Shown piece by piece: positions 47,261-60,129 of a DNA stretch of 64,000 nt. Every line of letters begins with the position of its first letter. Within the stretch, counting starts at the first letter, position 1. Made by a program: the position numbers and the translations under genes. The stretch lies in assembly GCA_020226215.1 (NCBI GenBank), contig CM035232.1, positions 50,158,179 to 50,222,178 on the forward strand, given 5' to 3'. Source of the DNA: Sindora glabra. Lineage: Eukaryota > Streptophyta > Magnoliopsida > Fabales > Fabaceae. The notes under the pieces are model-generated. The model was not told where the DNA came from and did no database searches. It was given only the letters and a program-made list of their open reading frames with translations.

Positions 47261-50139
47261 CATACTTACATATAATTTAACCTTTTTATATTTGTCATTT
47301 GTTTTTTTCCTTGTAGATTTCCTTCCATAGTCTAAACACCTAATAAAATCCATAAAAATATATTATTGATGGAAGGACTTTAAGATAACATTGATGCAAG
47401 AATACATCAGTCCTAAGACCAAGAAAAAAATAAACCTGATAGAGTGATAAAATTATATCGACTAAGAATTAGGGGAAAAGTTCTAGAAATAATGCATGGG
47501 CTGGGATTTCTAGGTAATTTTGCATCCTAATGTCTATTTCATCTCAATATCTTGTTTGTATATTATTTGTACTTGTGAATGAACATATCATTTGGTGAAT
47601 AAAAGTTAACTAAGTTCAACAAAGAGAAATGAAAGAATAATATATATCCATACATGTTTTCCTAAAGAGGTTATAAGAAGGTAAAAAAGGAATTATTGGT
47701 TAGAGAATGTGCCAAAGCTAAGGAATGTGAGGAAATTAGTGAGGAACCTTCCATGTCTTGTGTATAAATATAGAAATAAGATAGAGTAAATAAGTAAAGA
47801 TTGTACATGACCTTGGAAATTCGGCCATTACAAAAAGGATTGTAAGTGTTAAGATTTATACCAAAATATATTATTTAATTTTAAAGCTTCCATTTCACTC
47901 AAGTTCATTCTAATCATCTATTTTTTATTAACTACCATAAGACACTTCCATGCAGTAAGCCTTTCAAATGAGTTTAAGCTACCTAGCAAAAATGATATCT
48001 TAATTGTAGCTTTAGGAATTGAGGAGCATCCTAATTGTGTTTGAGTTGTTAGATGTGGATTTAATCATAAAGAGTTTTTTAGTTCATTAAGGCACTATCT
48101 AGTAAGACATTCATAAGCCAATCTCAAGCAGCTAAAAGTAAGCATAAACTAAAGATATAGCATGGAAAGTCAATGCAAACTAGAAAGCAAATAACTAACT
48201 AGTATACCATATGTTTGGGTTTTGCAATGTCTATCTAGTTAGTCACAAATTCACAACTCCTTTGGATGAGTTGGATCCTATGACAAGTGCCTAGCCAACT
48301 AAATAAACTCCTAATGAAGATGACATATTAACACTAATAACATTGGTTCCCACTATAGTAAACCTTTTGAAGATTGTACTTACGGTGAAAATCACCCTTA
48401 ACCTTTAAACCTTTTTATATGTCTATACATGAATTGAGTTTCCTATAATAAGGGTTCATATTGCATAGGGTTGAACTCAATAAGCTTTGATAATGGTAGG
48501 GCCATGTTTGTGGAAGGTTGTGAATAAGTAGATTTTGGTAACTCATAAATTATATGATTAATCGTTACTAGACAATCATGTTAAGGTGGTGGTCCACAAA
48601 TCTTTATTTTACAAGGTTGAAAGTGTTGATGCTAAATGATGTAGATTAAATAGTGTATAATGCCTACAAGACTTTTATCGCATGACTGTGACCTAAATGG
48701 AGGTATTATCAAGTATTCCCTCCATCACTAAATTTTTTTTATATTTTTTAAAGTTATTGTAGTATTATTATGTGAGATTACTAATTGTTGTTATTTATAT
48801 TTTAGAACTTGATTATGCTTGAAAAGAGTTGTAGATGCACTTTAAAAGCTTATAAGATGACCAAGCCTAGACAAAGCTTTAGATCGAAGAAGAAGTGGTA
48901 GGATTAAAAAATCCAATTTACATTAACAAAGCTTCCATCTAGTAGTTACTAAAGTTTAAGAAGCTTAATTTGACTTACATCTAGCTTTAGATTTTGTATG
49001 TTTGTGTTCTTTTCTTTATCCAAACACAAATTAATTAAAATATTATCTTAATAGATCTTTAACTTACAACAATCCTTCTATAGGCATTGCTATGAACTGT
49101 TGCCATTAATGAATGTTATATATGGATTCCTAGATCTATATTAACTTGATGAGGAGTTTGCATCAATTAAAGAATCAAGGTAGGATTCCATCATTAAGGA
49201 TTTATTCTATATGGCTAATAAAACTTGCTAGTACACCTCATACCATAAGGGATTAGTCTCACTTATGCATTAGTTGTATTTTTTTCTTAAATAGATTTTG
49301 ATAGCTTAGTTATGCCATTGTATTGTAGTCGCCATTGGATGTTTACCATGATGTTACTAAGGAAAAGATTTATCTATTGGTTGGATCCTTTGTTAAGAGA
49401 GGTACAATCCAAGTTATAAATTTGCATGGAAGAAGCTCTACACATAGCTTATAAGAAGCGTGTAATTAGAAAAGGAGAGACCTTTCAAATAGGTAAAAGG
49501 TGAAAGCATGTTATTAATAGTAAGATTGCATCATGTTTAACCTAGATGATTATATGTCAATGGGATTAAATCAACCTTAGCTCAAAATAGCCTAAAAATA
49601 AGAAGTATGTCTACTATGTCATGTGTTGCATGCTTGATTTGTTGCCTACTTGTAAACTTCCTAATAAGGTAATCATTTACTTATTTATAACTCATCATGT
49701 GCAAGCTCAATTAAGTAAATTGGTCTTGATGATAATATATTAGTTATATACAAATTGTAATATGTATGAATTGTAATTCTTCAGGAATAAGGTCCAACCA
49801 TGTATTCGAGAATAACTTAATGTGGTTAGAGAGATTTGGACATGATATTTCATTAAGATTGGAGCTTAACAAGAATGAATGACCTTAATTGTTCCCTAAT
49901 ATAACTGGTGGTTGTAATAAATTAAGTTGTTGTAAATTAGTTATTGATAGTTAATTTGATTATAAATGACTTGTTGTAACTTGCCTTTTGATGTGTAAAT
50001 AAGGATTCAAAACCTTTGTTTAAAAGCTCCTACAATTGGTTCTGCTATTGTCAATTTTTATCTCATTTTGCAGTTATTATTAATTGCATCTTTATTTATG
50101 TAGGTGTCAAATGGTTATTTTTTATAGGTTTTCTTTTTT

Positions 50140-50975
50140 AAATAAATAGGTGCATAAAAAGACGTCATTTTTCTACTTAAAGTTATCGTCTTTTAATTTT
50201 TTATGCTAGTTATTTATGTACCAGCTAACATCATTTTGCTTATTAGTAGGATGATATTGTTGTACTTTACATGTTGGTTTGTTACAAATAACCAATGTCT
50301 AATGTGAGCTAAAAATAAAAAGATAGAAGCAATGATACCTTTTACAAATTTCATCCTGAAACTCTTTTAACTATAAAATAATTTTTACTCTAATAAGGCA
50401 TGCTCTCCTTCCAATATAAAGATAATTCTTTCTGGTTTTGTATTTTTACTCATGAAATTTATTTATAGGAATGAATCCTTGTTTGCCTATCATTAAATCT
50501 ATAATATTGCACACTTATTGGAAAAACCCAAATTTTAAAAGTAAGAATTTATTTAGTTTTTGTTTTTATTCTTATAATTTAGTTTCTCATTCCATAATTT
50601 ATTATATTTTGTTACCTTTCATTTTGATTTGACTTTTATAGGCTTATACATATAAGAAATTTAATTTCATTCATTTTCTTAATATTTAATGTGTACTATC
50701 ATTTTCTTAATATTTAATGAATATTTATCACATTATAGGGATTGGATATAACTATACTTTTTTAGGGAGTGCCAATTTCACATATTGAGCAATGAGTATT
50801 ATGATAGTATTTAGTGCATCACCTATTATGATCAGGATATTCGGTACAACCTTTCACAATTTTCAAATTTTTATTACAAAATTCATTATTTTAAAATTGT
50901 TGTCATTAAAATTTCATAGTGCTATATGAGATATTATTTTTTATTTTTAGGCATAGTGCTTTAGAGGGTAGAATA
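50140..50975 (+). repeat. Direct repeat in the CACTA region, right copy
   Basis: Homologous to 44880-45760 in the same orientation, including TTATTAGTAGGATGATATTG, AAATTTCATCCTGAAACTCT, GTAAGAATTTATTTAGTTTT and TTTTCAAATTTTTATTAC. Confidence 0.75.
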
Positions 50976-51109
50976 TAAGGGGAATAAGGATAATTTAGAA
51001 AAAAAGGATTAGTGGAAAAGGTTAAGGTTAAAAAGGAGAAACTAGAGTAAAAGGAGCTAGGTATGATTAATGGGACGAGGAAGATTATGCTAGGTAGGTT
51101 ATTTATATA

Positions 51110-51850
51110 AATCAAAGTAGTATATTTATATTAGACATCAATTATTTATAAATAGCCAATGTTAAATGTCATTTCCTATGACATTAACAAATCATATGAT
51201 ATCAAATTTTTATATATATTAACTAACATTATTATAATTTTTTACAATAATTTTATAATTAATTATTCTATAATAGTGTTAATAAGGATGAGTACAAAAG
51301 GGAAAAGCGAGAATTTGGAGGGAGAAAGGGGATAGCAAGTATTCAAGACAAATATAATAAACATTAAATTTGATATATAATGTCAATTGATTAAATCTTA
51401 TTTGTAAACCAACATCTAATCTTCCAAATATCTTATGTCAATTAATTACTTTGTAGTTGTGTCAATAAGGATGAATCCAAGGGGAATAGGGAGAATTTGG
51501 GAAGGAGGAAAGGGATATATAGGATTTAGAATAGAAGAACTTATGAATGAGGATAAGAATAAAAGTGGGCAAACATACCATGTCAATTATTTATAGAAAC
51601 TAAAATAGTATTGCTAATATTAAACATTAGTTATTTATAAAAAATTGATATATAATATTTTTTCATAAGATGCTAAAAACAAAATGATGTCAATTTTTTT
51701 AATGTAATATATGATGTTATTGTTATTATTTACAATGGTTATATCACTAATATTAAATTTGATATATAATGATGCTCAATTAGATGTTAGTTATAAATCA
51801 ACATGTAATTTTCTAAACATCTAATGTCTATAAGTAATTCTATAGTAGTG
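51110..51850. repeat. Repeated CACTA right-end units
   Basis: Three related endings: TTCTATAATAGTG (to 51278), ACTTTGTAGTTGTG (to 51461) and TTCTATAGTAGTG (to 51850). The first two are each followed by AATAAGGATGA and a GGGAGAATTTGG…GGAGGAAAGGG purine-rich phrase. The spacing between the first two is about 183 bp. Confidence 0.65.
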
Positions 51851-51852
51851 AT

Positions 51853-52745
51853 TCCAATCCTATAGGTATTTTTGTGATATAAATATTTGTGCTTAATAGG
51901 TATTTGAGAATGAAAGAGATGTGAGGCAAATGCTTAAACAGGTTATGTTAGAACCTTTATAGAGGTTTATGAGAGATGTAAGAATTGTGGCTAGGAAGTT
52001 ATAGGGTTATGGTTGAAAACTTTCACATATGTTTCCCCTAGAATTTAGGGTTTCTCCATATCAAAGCCATTTATGTGTAATCACATTAGTTTGATTAATT
52101 TCATTGTTTCATGCTTATGTGTTCAAAGAGGAAATATTTTACAAATAATTGGTATATGAGCTAGTTCAATTTCATAAAAGTAGTAATTTGAGATAGCAAA
52201 GTATGGTTGATAATGTGATGATGATGATGGTAGTGGCGGTGACGCTAAGAGTTGTAATTGAAGATGAAGATGCAAAAAGTTTATGTCAATTCATGAATTT
52301 ATTGCCAAGATTTAATGTTCCTGTAGATGATATGAGATGCCTATTAATAATGGGATTGTGGACAAACTCTGGTGAAACTTGTGATATTTGATTGAGGTGA
52401 AGCTACTTGATAGGAAGATAGTTGCTATAGTTTGAAGAAATTATAATGATGAGGGACTTTCATGATTAGTATACCATGATTCATTTAATTTAGAAACAAA
52501 TAGTGCATAAATATGACAAAATTTATGTTAGGGTGGAGATTATTGAGTTTAACTTAAATTCAATTTGTTATCAAATTGTGATTATTTTCTATCATTAGTT
52601 TTTTTCCTATTCAAGTTAGATTTTTATATTAGAGTAATTTTGAGATTCTTTGTTAAGCAGGTATTTTTGGATTATAAATATTTATGTTGGCTGAGGGTTT
52701 GAGATATGTGAGAGATGTGAGGTAAGTTACCAAGGCAGTGTTTAA
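51853..52745 (+). mobile_element. Miniature LTR retroelement (TRIM-like) remnant
   Basis: A primer-site-like TTGGTATATGAGCTAG (52149-52164; Met-tRNA type TTGGTATCAGAGC) follows an LTR-like segment. A polypurine-like AGGGTGGAGA (52529-52538) precedes a second LTR-like segment. The two segments share GTATTTTTG, TATAAATATTT, GGTTTGAGA-type and GAGATGTGAGG phrases (51870-51935 and 52653-52725), about 785 bp apart. Only about 380 bp separate the primer site from the purine tract. A 62-codon open frame (52203-52391, MVDNVMMMMV…) starts just after the primer site but shows no clear gag domain. The left LTR is cut by the CACTA end and the right LTR is truncated. It may be a TRIM or a deletion derivative of a Copia element. 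Confidence 0.6.
52149..52164 (+). other. Primer-binding site of the miniature LTR element
   Basis: TTGGTATATGAGCTAG matches the methionine-tRNA primer site TTGGTATCAGAGC at all but one or two positions and lies just after the LTR-like segment. Confidence 0.6.
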
Positions 52746-52749
52746 GCTA

Positions 52750-54050
52750 AAAATTCACAATATGGTATTTGACTTAGTCATAAGTAAAATGTTTGGCTTA
52801 TTCCATTAGCAAAGTTCTAAATTGGAGTGTTAATGTGAAGAAAAGTAGTCAATACCACAACATTCTCATACAAATAACAATAAAGTGATAAAATCTAAGT
52901 AAATAAGATTGGTCAAATGATAGCAATTTAAATATAATTCAATAATAAACCTTTGCAAAGTCCTTTAATGGACAAGTATGTCTAAATCAAAGATAAAAAT
53001 AATTTGTAGAAATTAAAGGCAAATAGATTTGGAAAAGGATCTTGATTTGCTTACACTTAAAGTTTCAAGGTAAAAGAATTACAAGTGAATTACAAATAAA
53101 ACGGTAAAAGTGGAGGTAGTGGACTATAGTCTAAATGCTGTGTGCATTCATATTTGTCTTTTCTAACTTTGGCCAAAAAGAAAAAAGATCATCCAAGAAT
53201 CTTTTTTTGTCTTGTTATATTTTTACCAAAAGGTGTAGTTATTGGCAATTACCAATCATTTGTAGTATCTCTCAAGCCTTCACATGACCTACACATGGTA
53301 TGTTTGCTTATTTGCCATAGTGTCCAATAAACATGTAGTTTATATTACGATCATTTGGCTTTTTAACCGTTTTTTTTATCAAAATTCATGTGATATTTGG
53401 CCACCTCACAAGTTAAAAACAAATCAATTCATCTTAGCCAAAAATTTGTATATTTGGTGGCCAATAGAGGTCCCCTTAATTTAGGTAATCTGATATGCCA
53501 GAGAGTGAATGAACTATTGTTAGGACATCATTTGCATCTAAGAGCTTTGGGTAGTTACTATTGAAGAACAATTTATATTAGATGATCCATCTTTTAGCTA
53601 AAATACATCAACCTTACATGCCCATCTTCATTATGACTCTAATCTTTGGTTGAAATATTAAGGATTATGATTCTTCATCATTGATACACTTTAGGTCAAA
53701 TGACCACATTTAAGTTCCTTAATCTTTTCCTTCTTGTCATCACTTAATGCATTAAATTTTAGGGGCTATATGTCTAAGCATATTCTCCAATTTTGACACA
53801 TGGCTTACTAAGGATTATCCTCATTTCTTTCAACTGTCATGACTTTTGAATTTCTTGCATCTTATATTCATGTACTTTTCATAATCTTATGGTTTACAAT
53901 GCACATCCCTTCCACTTTAGCCATTTTTCTTATCATTATAGGATTTAATGCATTAATTTTTTAATCCTATAAATTTCCAAAATTTTGTTTCACTTTCACT
54001 CTCATTTTCCTAATCTTATCTTAAGATTTCTCTACTTAAACTCTTCTTTG
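52750..54050. other. Non-coding AT-rich sequence
   Basis: No gene recognised. Plus-strand frames at 53142-53330 and 53284-53484 overlap each other and give no known domain. 53860-54050 is pyrimidine-rich (repeated TTTCACT, CTCATTTTCC) and resembles a promoter-proximal or 5' untranslated stretch for the plus-strand frame that follows; this is an inference from position and composition. Confidence 0.35.
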
Positions 54051-54059
54051 AGATTTTAT

Positions 54060-57000
54060 TATAGCTACTCTTTCAAATTCCTCTTCTCAATCCCAATTTG
54101 CATCAAGATTAGTGAAAGTCTTACTTGTAAGAATTTAAGATTTTGAAACTTTAGGTATTACTTCAATCTTATCCATTCTATATGGTCATGGTCCTTTTGT
54201 AACTTTTTTAGATGATGATCTTCCTAAATTGAAAGTTGCTTCTTTATTTATAGAACTTATTATCCCTATTTACCTTTGGATAGCTAGGGAAAATAAAACC
54301 TTTCTTAACTTTCCATCACCTAGTTCTAAAGCCAAAGTTCAATATATACCTTAACTCCATCATGTTCAAAAAGGGAAAGTCATTTTTTTAGAAATTTATC
54401 ACCATTTTAAGCTATTTAATTATCCTAAATCACTATCCCAGCTAATGGTCTAATGATAGGGGCAACCATTTCTTTTTAGTCATTTTCCATAAATTCTTTA
54501 CATGTTCCATATAGTCTTCTTAACCTATCTTTATTTGATGTTTGAAAATAATGGTTTTGTCACTTGTTAGAGAATTGATCTCTTTTTTTTCCCTTTTAAT
54601 GGAAGTCCATAATCATTTAGTTGTAATCACGTTGAGCAACTCAGCTTATAAGACTTTTTTAACAACTTTATGAGAAGTTAAACATTTGGTTCTGACTGAT
54701 ATTGAACTTATAGCCTTCTTAAACTATTAGTTATGAAAGTATCTTTATTGTATTCCTTCTTTAAATATTCATCAATTTTAGTTTCCTTAGCCATAATTCT
54801 ACATAAATGCTAAAATTTAACCTTTGCTCCTTCATTTTTAGCTTATATTTTTAGCATAATTACCTTGGCCTCCAAATCTTCAAGGCAAAATAAATGTTTT
54901 ACCAATTTGGGTGGTCCTCTATAGATTTTTCTATAATAGCTTACTGCTAACTTTTGAAATGATTTTAAGATAACCAAGATTGTTAAAATTATACCTATAT
55001 TAAGTGAAGGAATTTGACTTACTCAAAAAGTCTTGAAGAAACAATTGAAGTGGAAACTAATAGAAGACTTTACCTATTTCTTTTCTAAACTTTATGCCTC
55101 TTTTGCTAACTAAAAGATAAAAAGAATAAATCCTTTTTATGCTTGGTCTAAAGGCCCACACTGGTTCATATTTGCATCTAGTTTGACCAATCCCTCTTAT
55201 GTGTAGATTTGGTCAAAATTTTTATGTCCATAACTTATCATTACTAACCTGGCCAATGAGTCAACCATGTCTTCCTTTAAGCTTTCCCCAAACCTATTAA
55301 CATGCCATTTTGTCTCAATCCAAAGTCTACCATTAGATATTAAATAACATCCTTTAAGGGGTAACTTAAGAGAAGTGTTACACATAGATGAAATAAACCA
55401 ATTATTGATTGAGTACTTTACTTTTTACAACTTTTTCTTTTGCTATACTGGTATGAAATCTTTTGAAGTGGTTCAATTAAATCAATAAAAATTTTAACAT
55501 GTGCCTTGATGAGAAATTAACTTACATTACTCTTATACATATTGTAAAAGTTTTGAAAAAAATTGCAAGTATGCATTATGCCAAAATTGTTGCCTTTGAA
55601 AAAACTTATAAAGTAGAGAATAACTATAGAAGCATAAATTATACACTAAGAGAAGCCAAAGCATCTTTAGAAAAAGATAAAGGAGGTTTATGACTAGGCT
55701 TTTTAAACAAAATTTTTAACTACTTTCATTAGCAATCCTAGTTTAGAAAATGCTTTAGTAAAACTTGATTTTCAATCTAAGTAGATGGCTTTGCCAAATG
55801 CATCTTTTAATCTAGCCTAATATAAAATACCTAAGAGCTCAAAGATGTAAACTCTTGGAGTGATAATTGATGGTCTTTTCCCTTATAGCACAAATGAAAT
55901 GATTAGGTTCATTGAGATCGCACCTTGGTTCACCTTTTATTTATCACTTGGTAACTTTTATATTTACATGTTTGATTTATTGTAATCATTTACTAAGTTA
56001 TCTTTGCTTTCTAATTGAAGGTGTGGTTGTACCCTTTAACTATATTCCTAGCACTTTTTTGAATATTGAATTTTTGGCTTAATAGGTCACTCAAGAAGTT
56101 GAAAGAATTAAGAAAGAATATAAAGAAGTTGAAAACAATTACACTAATGATAAAGAAACTCTAGCCTAAGCTCTTCAATAAAGAAGATAGAATAAAAGGA
56201 AAACTTATACTATTAGTAATAACTAGGTAGTTGCCTAGTTTACACAACTAAAAGCCTAAAGGTAGATATTAAAGACTCGAACTCTTCAACCAGGTATCCT
56301 TTTGATTGCTACTTTAGCTAACATTAGTACTAATCCACCTTTAATAGAACCATCATCTAAATTTGCTCCTCAAACCACAAAGGTAACATCAATTTTAATT
56401 TGGCTTTTTAAAACTAAAATCATATATAGTTCTTAATAGTCTTTATTTTTGGGCTCAAGGTACAGATGCACCCACTTTTATCATTTTAACTAATTCTAGA
56501 TGAACTTTTTCTCTGCCATGTTAGGACTTGTGAACACTTGACCTTTAATCTGAAGATATTCCAGATCTAACACTTCTATACATATGCAAGAACCTTTGAC
56601 CTTTAGCTTAGGAGGAGCATACTCAAATGAATGTTAGGATATCTTTAGCTTAATCATTATTAGAAGTAAAGTAATTAGCTAAACTTGGTTCACTTACTAC
56701 AAGTTCTAAAAAGTGAATGTTCAAGTGATGAAGAATCAAATAGACATTTGGGGTGACAACTAAAATAACTCCTAAATGTCGAAGACTATCTTGAAGGAAA
56801 AAAGGTAAACCTTATAAAAGTGTCTTTGTATAAGTTTGATTATCCAATCATTCAAAATTAGCTTGAAGTAGTTTTGATTGTAACCAAGGATTAGTTTAAT
56901 CAAGAGGGTCTAATGGAAGAAAAGATTGATGATAAAATTTATTCCTTCATTTTCTTTTTCATAAAGTTTGCATCTAAAAGCTTTTCGACTTTAACTAGGT

Positions 57001-57600
57001 AAGCTCTTTAATCAATTGATGAGTCGATTGCTATAAAAGACTGTACTCAATAGATAAAAGAAATAATCCCTTCACTAGAAGAAATACATGGCCAAAATTT
57101 ACATATTGAGGTTAAAAACCTTAAAAGTTGAGAAAATTTTGAAAGAATTTTATAAGTCTTGAAGGAAGCTAATGGAACTAATTCTTTTATAATTTTTAAC
57201 TTCAAGAGTATGGTTTTAGACATTGCTATGACTTTCCTAAATCTAGTGGCTGACTTGAACAAAGCCTTAATTGTTGAAAACACTTATCAAAGCTTGTCTA
57301 AAAAAGAAAGATTTGCTTGAGTTTGGCAAAGTTGGTAAAAAATGTTAAAGATCCCTACTTGTTAAATGTAAAACTTGCAATGATAAAACATCAACTCATA
57401 ATAAGAAAATTTTGGAGTTGAAAAAGAAAGTAGCCAATTTGTAGTAGAAATTGCAACAACTAGAAAATTTTTGACTAACTTTGGATATCAAATTAGAACC
57501 TATTAAAATTGAAGAATAGGAGTTAAATGTCAAGTTGATAAAGCATTTAAGGAGTTTAAATTGGTAAATACTTGATTGATCAACATTTTTTACAACTATT
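54060..57600 (+). pseudogene. Degenerate plus-strand ORF, possible antisense ORF of the Tat-B element
   Basis: The plus strand reads a mosaic of protein-like pieces: GPFVTFLDDDLPKLKVASLF (about 54200), KGPHWFIFASSLTNPSYV then IWSKFLCP, ESTMSSFKLSPNLL and LREVLHIDEINQLLIEYF (about 55150-55415), AKIVAFEKTYKVENNYRSIN (55499-55693), QEVERIKKEYKEVENNYTND (about 56095-56155) and KILELKKKVANL (about 57405). The latter half is coiled-coil-like. Many stops are TAA or TAG where Gln fits; for example the run at 56161-56275 has about seven such stops in about 40 codons. It lies beyond the integrase end of a minus-strand Tat element and points the opposite way, as the antisense extra ORFs of Tat/Retand elements do. 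No named domain is certain. Minus-strand open frames here (55197-55385 and 57047-57283) are shadows. Confidence 0.5.
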
Positions 57601-57779
57601 ATGCATTGTTGAATCTTAAATCTTCAGCAAAAGTCAAGTATATTAACTTTTAAGAAATCTTTTTTGGACTTCTTTTTATAACTTTGCATTAAATGGTCTA
57701 AATAGATTTTAAGCAATTTGACTTTTGAATCATAGCCATGTTTATTGGCATTTATTTTGTAAATGTTGGTTGGATTTTA

Positions 57780-59020
57780 GTTTTAATAAATTTTTTAATC
57801 ATATTAACTAATTATTTAGCTTGATCAAGTAGAATTATATTTTGATTTACTTTCAATTACTATTTCATGAATGCTTGGTTTAAATTGCTTTATGTATTTT
57901 TCCATTTATTGTTTCAACTTTCTTAAGTTCCATGTTTCTAATTTTATGACTATTTCCATTAAACACTTTAATGACTTGAAATGGTCCTTCCTAATGACAT
58001 GACCATTTTCCAAAAATTGATTTCACTTGCATTTGCAAAATAACCTTCCAAACTAGTTGGTCTTGAACAGACTTTTAATCTTAACTTATTTGTTATATTG
58101 TTTAACTAATCTTTCTTTGTTTTTAACTAAAGCATTAAAGGCATTCTAGCATACCTTATCTAATTCTTTTAACTCTTTAAGCATTAAGTTAATATGAGTA
58201 ACTTGTAACAATTCATTTTTTTCTTGTACTCTTAATGCCTAAATAGTCACTTCAATTATTAAAACATCATTATGTCTATAAACTAGTTTATATGGAGTGA
58301 TTCAATTCAAACCTTGAGGGGAACTCCTGATTGCCCAAAGTGCATTTTTAAGCATTTGATGCCAATTTCTAGGATATTGGCTAGTGTGCTTTCTAATCAA
58401 GTTAATAATCAACTTATTTATGGTTTTGACTTAACCATTAACTTAAGTATAATAACGAGTTGAAGTTAGCATTTTTATTCCTTTGGATTTAGCATAATTT
58501 TTTACCTTTTAATTAATGAAAATAGTTCTTTAATCTATTGTTAAAGGTTTAGGTAAGCTAAATCTCATTATTAATCTATTTTTGATAACTTTTATCATAT
58601 TAAATTGTTTAATTTTTTTATAGACTTCAACTTCTACCTACTTTGTGAATTAGTTAGCAACTATTAGAATAAAATGATAGCTTGTAATCAATGGAGAGTA
58701 GACTTTGCCAATAATATCTAAAACTTATCCTTTGAATGACCAAATTTTAATTATGTATTTTAATTTAGCTACTAGCACTTTTTGAATTAACCTTTTTTTG
58801 GGCATTCTTTATGAACTTTGGCAAAATCTATACAAATCTTGATTAATTTTTGCTAGTATGTATCTTGCCTAAATAAAGTTCCTCTCATAGTTTCTGGCCC
58901 AATATGCCTCACATATCCTTTACGTGCTTCTTTTATAGCTGATATAGCTTAAGTATCTCCGACACATTTTAATAATTTTTCTTCAAATTCTTTCTTATAT
59001 AGTTCTCCATTCACTAATAT
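57780..59020 (-). pseudogene. Tat-B integrase
   Basis: The N-terminal part near 59000-58850 reads IKEARKGYVRHIGPETM. The core near 58440-58260 gives KTINKLIINLIRKHTSQYP, RNWHQMLKNALWAIRSSPQG and ITPYKLVYRHNDVLI, the conserved end of the core including the Glu-helix region. The C-terminal part near 58060-57880 has DQLVWKVILQMQVKS and GPFQVIKVFNGN, matching the tail domain that follows the core. There are numerous stops and shifts throughout. Confidence 0.85.
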
Positions 59021-59329
59021 AAACTTTAAAGCTTTAATTTTGGTTGTTCGATTTACATTACTAGATAGGTTTTCAAGGTAGTCAATTAGAGTTTTCCTCT
59101 AATTATTTGGAGTAATTTTAAGACATGGATATAATAATAGTTCTCTATTTTTGGTTAATTCTAAGCTTGCATGTGTCATAACAAGTTTGACCAATTTTGA
59201 ATTATTAACCTTATACCTAGAAGCTATTTAAGCTAACATGTTTACTTTTTCATTCTTTAACCTTGGTATATAGTTAATTATAACATCATCAAATTCAAAT
59301 AATAACATAGCCAAAATGGCTAAATACTT

Positions 59330-59650
59330 AACCATCTTTGGATTCATACAATTGTATTCATGGGTAATTTACATGCTTTTGGCTCTAATAATAATTCTAA
59401 GCCAATTATTAATACTTCATATTCAAATTCATTATTTAAATATATTTTGTTTAAAGAGAACATCAATTCAACTCGTTGACCTTGTGGTGTTATAATTAAA
59501 ACTCCACAACTAGCTCTATTCTTTTGATATGATCCATCAAAATATAATTTTCAATAGTTAATTTTGAAAAAAGTTAATAAGTTATTTGTGATGCTTGAAA
59601 ATGAAATTAGCCATGACTTAGCTCTCTACTCCTTTCAAAAAACAATATTG
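59330..59650 (-). pseudogene. Tat-B RNase H
   Basis: RASCGVLIITPQGQRVEL and NNEFEYEVLIIGLELLLE (about 59500-59395) are the characteristic Tat RNase H blocks; the catalytic Glu is present in FEYE. LYFDGSYQKN lies just upstream with its Asp. Stops occur before and after. 59020-59330 and 59650-60130 are degraded connecting sequence. Confidence 0.85.
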
Positions 59651-60129
59651 TAAGGTAAATTCAATTAAGCTTAAAGCCTATTTTCCAAGTATAAAAAGCC
59701 ATGCTAACAAGTATTTTAAAATATTGGACTTGGCTATGACTAAATTTGTAGTTAAAAATAAGTAATATCTAAGCTTGCAACATAGAAAATACAATGCAAG
59801 ACATAATTTTTTCAGTTGCCATATATGTTCAATTACATTCAAAATCCTAGATAAATAATAAATTGATCTTTCTTTCCTTTCATCATTTTCTTAGGCTAGG
59901 AAACAACTAATTATATATTCAGAGGATAAAAGATGCATTTTCAGTAGTTAGCCTAGAATGGGTGAAGATATCACTAGTGACTTGGTTAAATATTGTTTGA
60001 TGTATTTAAATATAGCTTGGTGTTTGGCTTGCCATACAAATTGTTCTTCATTCTTCAACTTTAATAATGGCAAGAACACCTTTGAAACAAATTGGATATA
60101 AATTACTATAGAAAATTAACATTTCTTAA

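Larger units (their letters stand above)
44864..51850 (+). mobile_element. CACTA (En/Spm) element or two head-to-tail copies
   Basis: The right end reads TTCTATAGTAGTG at 51850; its complement CACTACTATAGAA is a good CACTA terminus. The left end near 44864 is degenerate (TTCTACTAAGAG). Both ends are rich in a repeated subterminal motif, ATTTATAAATAACCAATGTC or its complement (near 44940, 50295, 51150 and 51800). A plus-strand Transposase_24-like ORF lies inside. A direct repeat of about 850 bp suggests a second, internally deleted copy begins near 50110. The 3-bp target duplication expected for CACTA is not clear (TAT versus ATT). Confidence 0.65.

Noticed and set aside
55197..55385. Minus-strand 62-codon frame
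   Set aside because: The plus strand reads a longer, more protein-like frame through the same bases, continuous with flanking coiled-coil pieces.
57047..57283. 78-codon minus-strand frame
   Set aside because: It overlaps the plus-strand coiled-coil frame and has no domain of its own.
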